Source: an uncultured Spirochaetota bacterium | Lineage (GTDB): Bacteria; Spirochaetota; Spirochaetia; Treponematales; Rectinemataceae | Reading direction: 5' to 3' | Assembly (NCBI GenBank): GCA_903821875.1 | Contig: CAIJMU010000155.1 | Location: 23,687 to 87,686 of the forward strand | DNA: 64,000 nt | Shown here: piece after piece, positions 63,192-64,000 of the stretch | How the letters are laid out: each line of letters begins with the position of its first letter | Numbering within the stretch: the first letter of the stretch is position 1 | Position numbers and translations under genes: made by a program | The notes under the pieces: model-generated | Databases searched by the model: none | What the model was told of the DNA's origin: nothing | Seen by the model: the letters and a program-made list of their open reading frames with translations, nothing else

Positions 63192-63935
63192 ATGGCTCAT
63201 AAAAAGAAACCTGAAGAACCGGAAAAGCCGGTAAACCATGAGCGCTGGCTTCTCACCTACTCGGACATGATCACCTTGCTGATGGTCTTCTTTGTCGTCC
63301 TCTACGCCATGTCTTCGGTCAGCTCTGCAAAATTCACGGCCCTTGCGGAATCTCTTGCCTCGGCCTTCGATGGCTTGCCGGGCATCCAGCTCCAGGAGGG
63401 CGGAGGTGGCCACAGCGTTATCCAGTCACCTGGTCCGCCAAGGCCGCCTCCTGGTACGGGAGCCTCGCCCAGGGTCTCGCCGAAGCGTCAGAACTTCGTC
63501 GAAAAGGCTACTTCAACCCTCGCCACGGAGATCAGGACCGGGATGATCCAGATGAACACCGAAGCACGGGGGATCGTCCTGTCGTTGACCGGAGATACCT
63601 TCTTCAGGCCTGGAGCTACCGAACTCGCCGAAGGAACCATGCCCTCAATTGTGAAGGTTGCGGAGTTGCTCGAATCGGTCAAGCAGGACATCGTCGTCGA
63701 AGGTCATACCGATGCCTCGCCGGTGGACCGCGACAGTCCCCTGAGGAGCAACCTCCTTTTGTCTGCCACCCGTGCGGTAAATGTCGTCGAAGCCCTCGAC
63801 CTCATCGGTATTGACAAGCGCCGCATGTCCGCCACTGGCTTCGGCGACATCAAACCCTCCCGCCCAAACGACACCGCAGAGGGTCGCGCTTACAATAGAC
63901 GCGTCGATATAATGATCCTATTCCCAACCGAGTAA
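63192..63935 (+). CDS. motB: flagellar motor stator protein MotB
   Basis: The 247-residue protein has one N-terminal helix with the proton-carrying aspartate at D25 (WLLTYSDMITLLMVFF) and a C-terminal OmpA-like peptidoglycan-binding domain (VEGHTDASPVD, then AEGRAYNRRVDIMILF). Between them is a Pro/Gly/Ser-rich linker. The codons for GRAYNRRVD near its end are copied again just beyond its stop (see repeat at 63882-63975). Confidence 0.95.
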   Translation: MAHKKKPEEPEKPVNHERWLLTYSDMITLLMVFFVVLYAMSSVSSAKFTALAESLASAFDGLPGIQLQEGGGGHSVIQSPGPPRPPPGTGASPRVSPKRQNFVEKATSTLATEIRTGMIQMNTEARGIVLSLTGDTFFRPGATELAEGTMPSIVKVAELLESVKQDIVVEGHTDASPVDRDSPLRSNLLLSATRAVNVVEALDLIGIDKRRMSATGFGDIKPSRPNDTAEGRAYNRRVDIMILFPTE

Positions 63936-63975
63936 CAGCGCGACCCTGGTCGCGCATACAATAGACGCGTCGATA
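63882..63975. repeat. 28-bp direct duplication of the motB 3' end
   Basis: 63882-63909 inside motB and 63948-63975 beyond it match in 27 of 28 bases (differing only at the ninth). Between them is the inverted element GCGCGACC-CT-GGTCGCGC (63938-63955), a perfect 8-bp stem with a 2-nt loop whose right arm begins the second copy. The second copy still codes for RAYNRRVD. An ATG at 63988 could begin the next gene (fliL is expected), but only 13 nt are visible. Confidence 0.85.
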
Positions 63976-64000
63976 AGAAAGCCCCACATGCCCAAGATGC

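Noticed and set aside
63988..64000. Start of fliL after motB
   Set aside because: Only 13 nt remain, with a weak binding site; gene order makes it likely but the sequence cannot support it.

Overview
The window is a GC-rich bacterial chromosome segment. Taken together the genes point to the Spirochaetota, near the treponemes: a class I (archaeal-type) lysyl-tRNA synthetase, motA-motB behind a sigma-28-like promoter, a NusG paralogue of the LoaP type heading a sugar operon, an eukaryote-like (type 2) IleRS, and a Prp protease between rplU and rpmA. An F-type rather than V-type ATP synthase would be uncommon for a treponeme. The placement is inference from gene content; no phylogeny was run. 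No rRNA, tRNA or CRISPR array was seen.

Layout. 1-5148 (minus): yqeK (cut by the window edge), nadD, obgE, rpmA, prp, rplU and argS, a ribosome/NAD housekeeping block. 5149-8622: a disturbed accessory patch with an aspartic protease gene, a broken Rpn-type nuclease end, a truncated and frameshifted permease-Lgt fusion, a DRB0094-type RNA ligase and several copies of the palindrome GGGGTCTGACCCC at gene ends or break points. 8614-12997 (minus): two secreted envelope proteins (one with SPOR), ligA and a DUF167 gene. 13138-22697 (plus): one tightly overlapping nine-gene run: loaP, a short CapD/FlaA1-like dehydratase, a DegT aminotransferase, a three-subunit molybdenum hydroxylase, an RsmI-like methylase, a PilZ-like protein and CCA-transferase. 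22710-29848 (minus): two-component signalling genes around a small graveyard of gene fragments (glgC start, TetR start, HD-GYP end). 30061-33210 (plus): lysS and rsgA with a small upstream ORF between them.

33230-37683 (minus): a [FeFe]-hydrogenase-like protein fused to a chemoreceptor signalling domain, an M3 peptidase and ndk. 37843-43407 (plus): ileS, an MFS transporter and a cation efflux protein. 43447-62105 is an 18 kb run of minus-strand genes: M18 aminopeptidase, MerR regulator, Der GTPase with a histone-like tail, PTS enzyme I, LysM/M23 peptidase, a von Willebrand factor A protein, a DHA2 drug transporter, an unknown membrane protein, and the whole F1Fo ATP synthase operon, led by an RsbRD_N-like sensor gene. 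62397-63935 (plus): motA and motB, ending in a duplicated 28-bp segment.

The best candidate for unusual biology is the hydrogenase-like chemoreceptor at 33230-35302: ferredoxin clusters, an H-cluster domain that has lost the proton-relay cysteine, another Fe-S module and an MCP tail, behind a near-consensus promoter with an inverted repeat. Next come the stop-codon-bearing palindromes at 5.9-8.6 kb and the LoaP-led sugar and Mo-hydroxylase operon.
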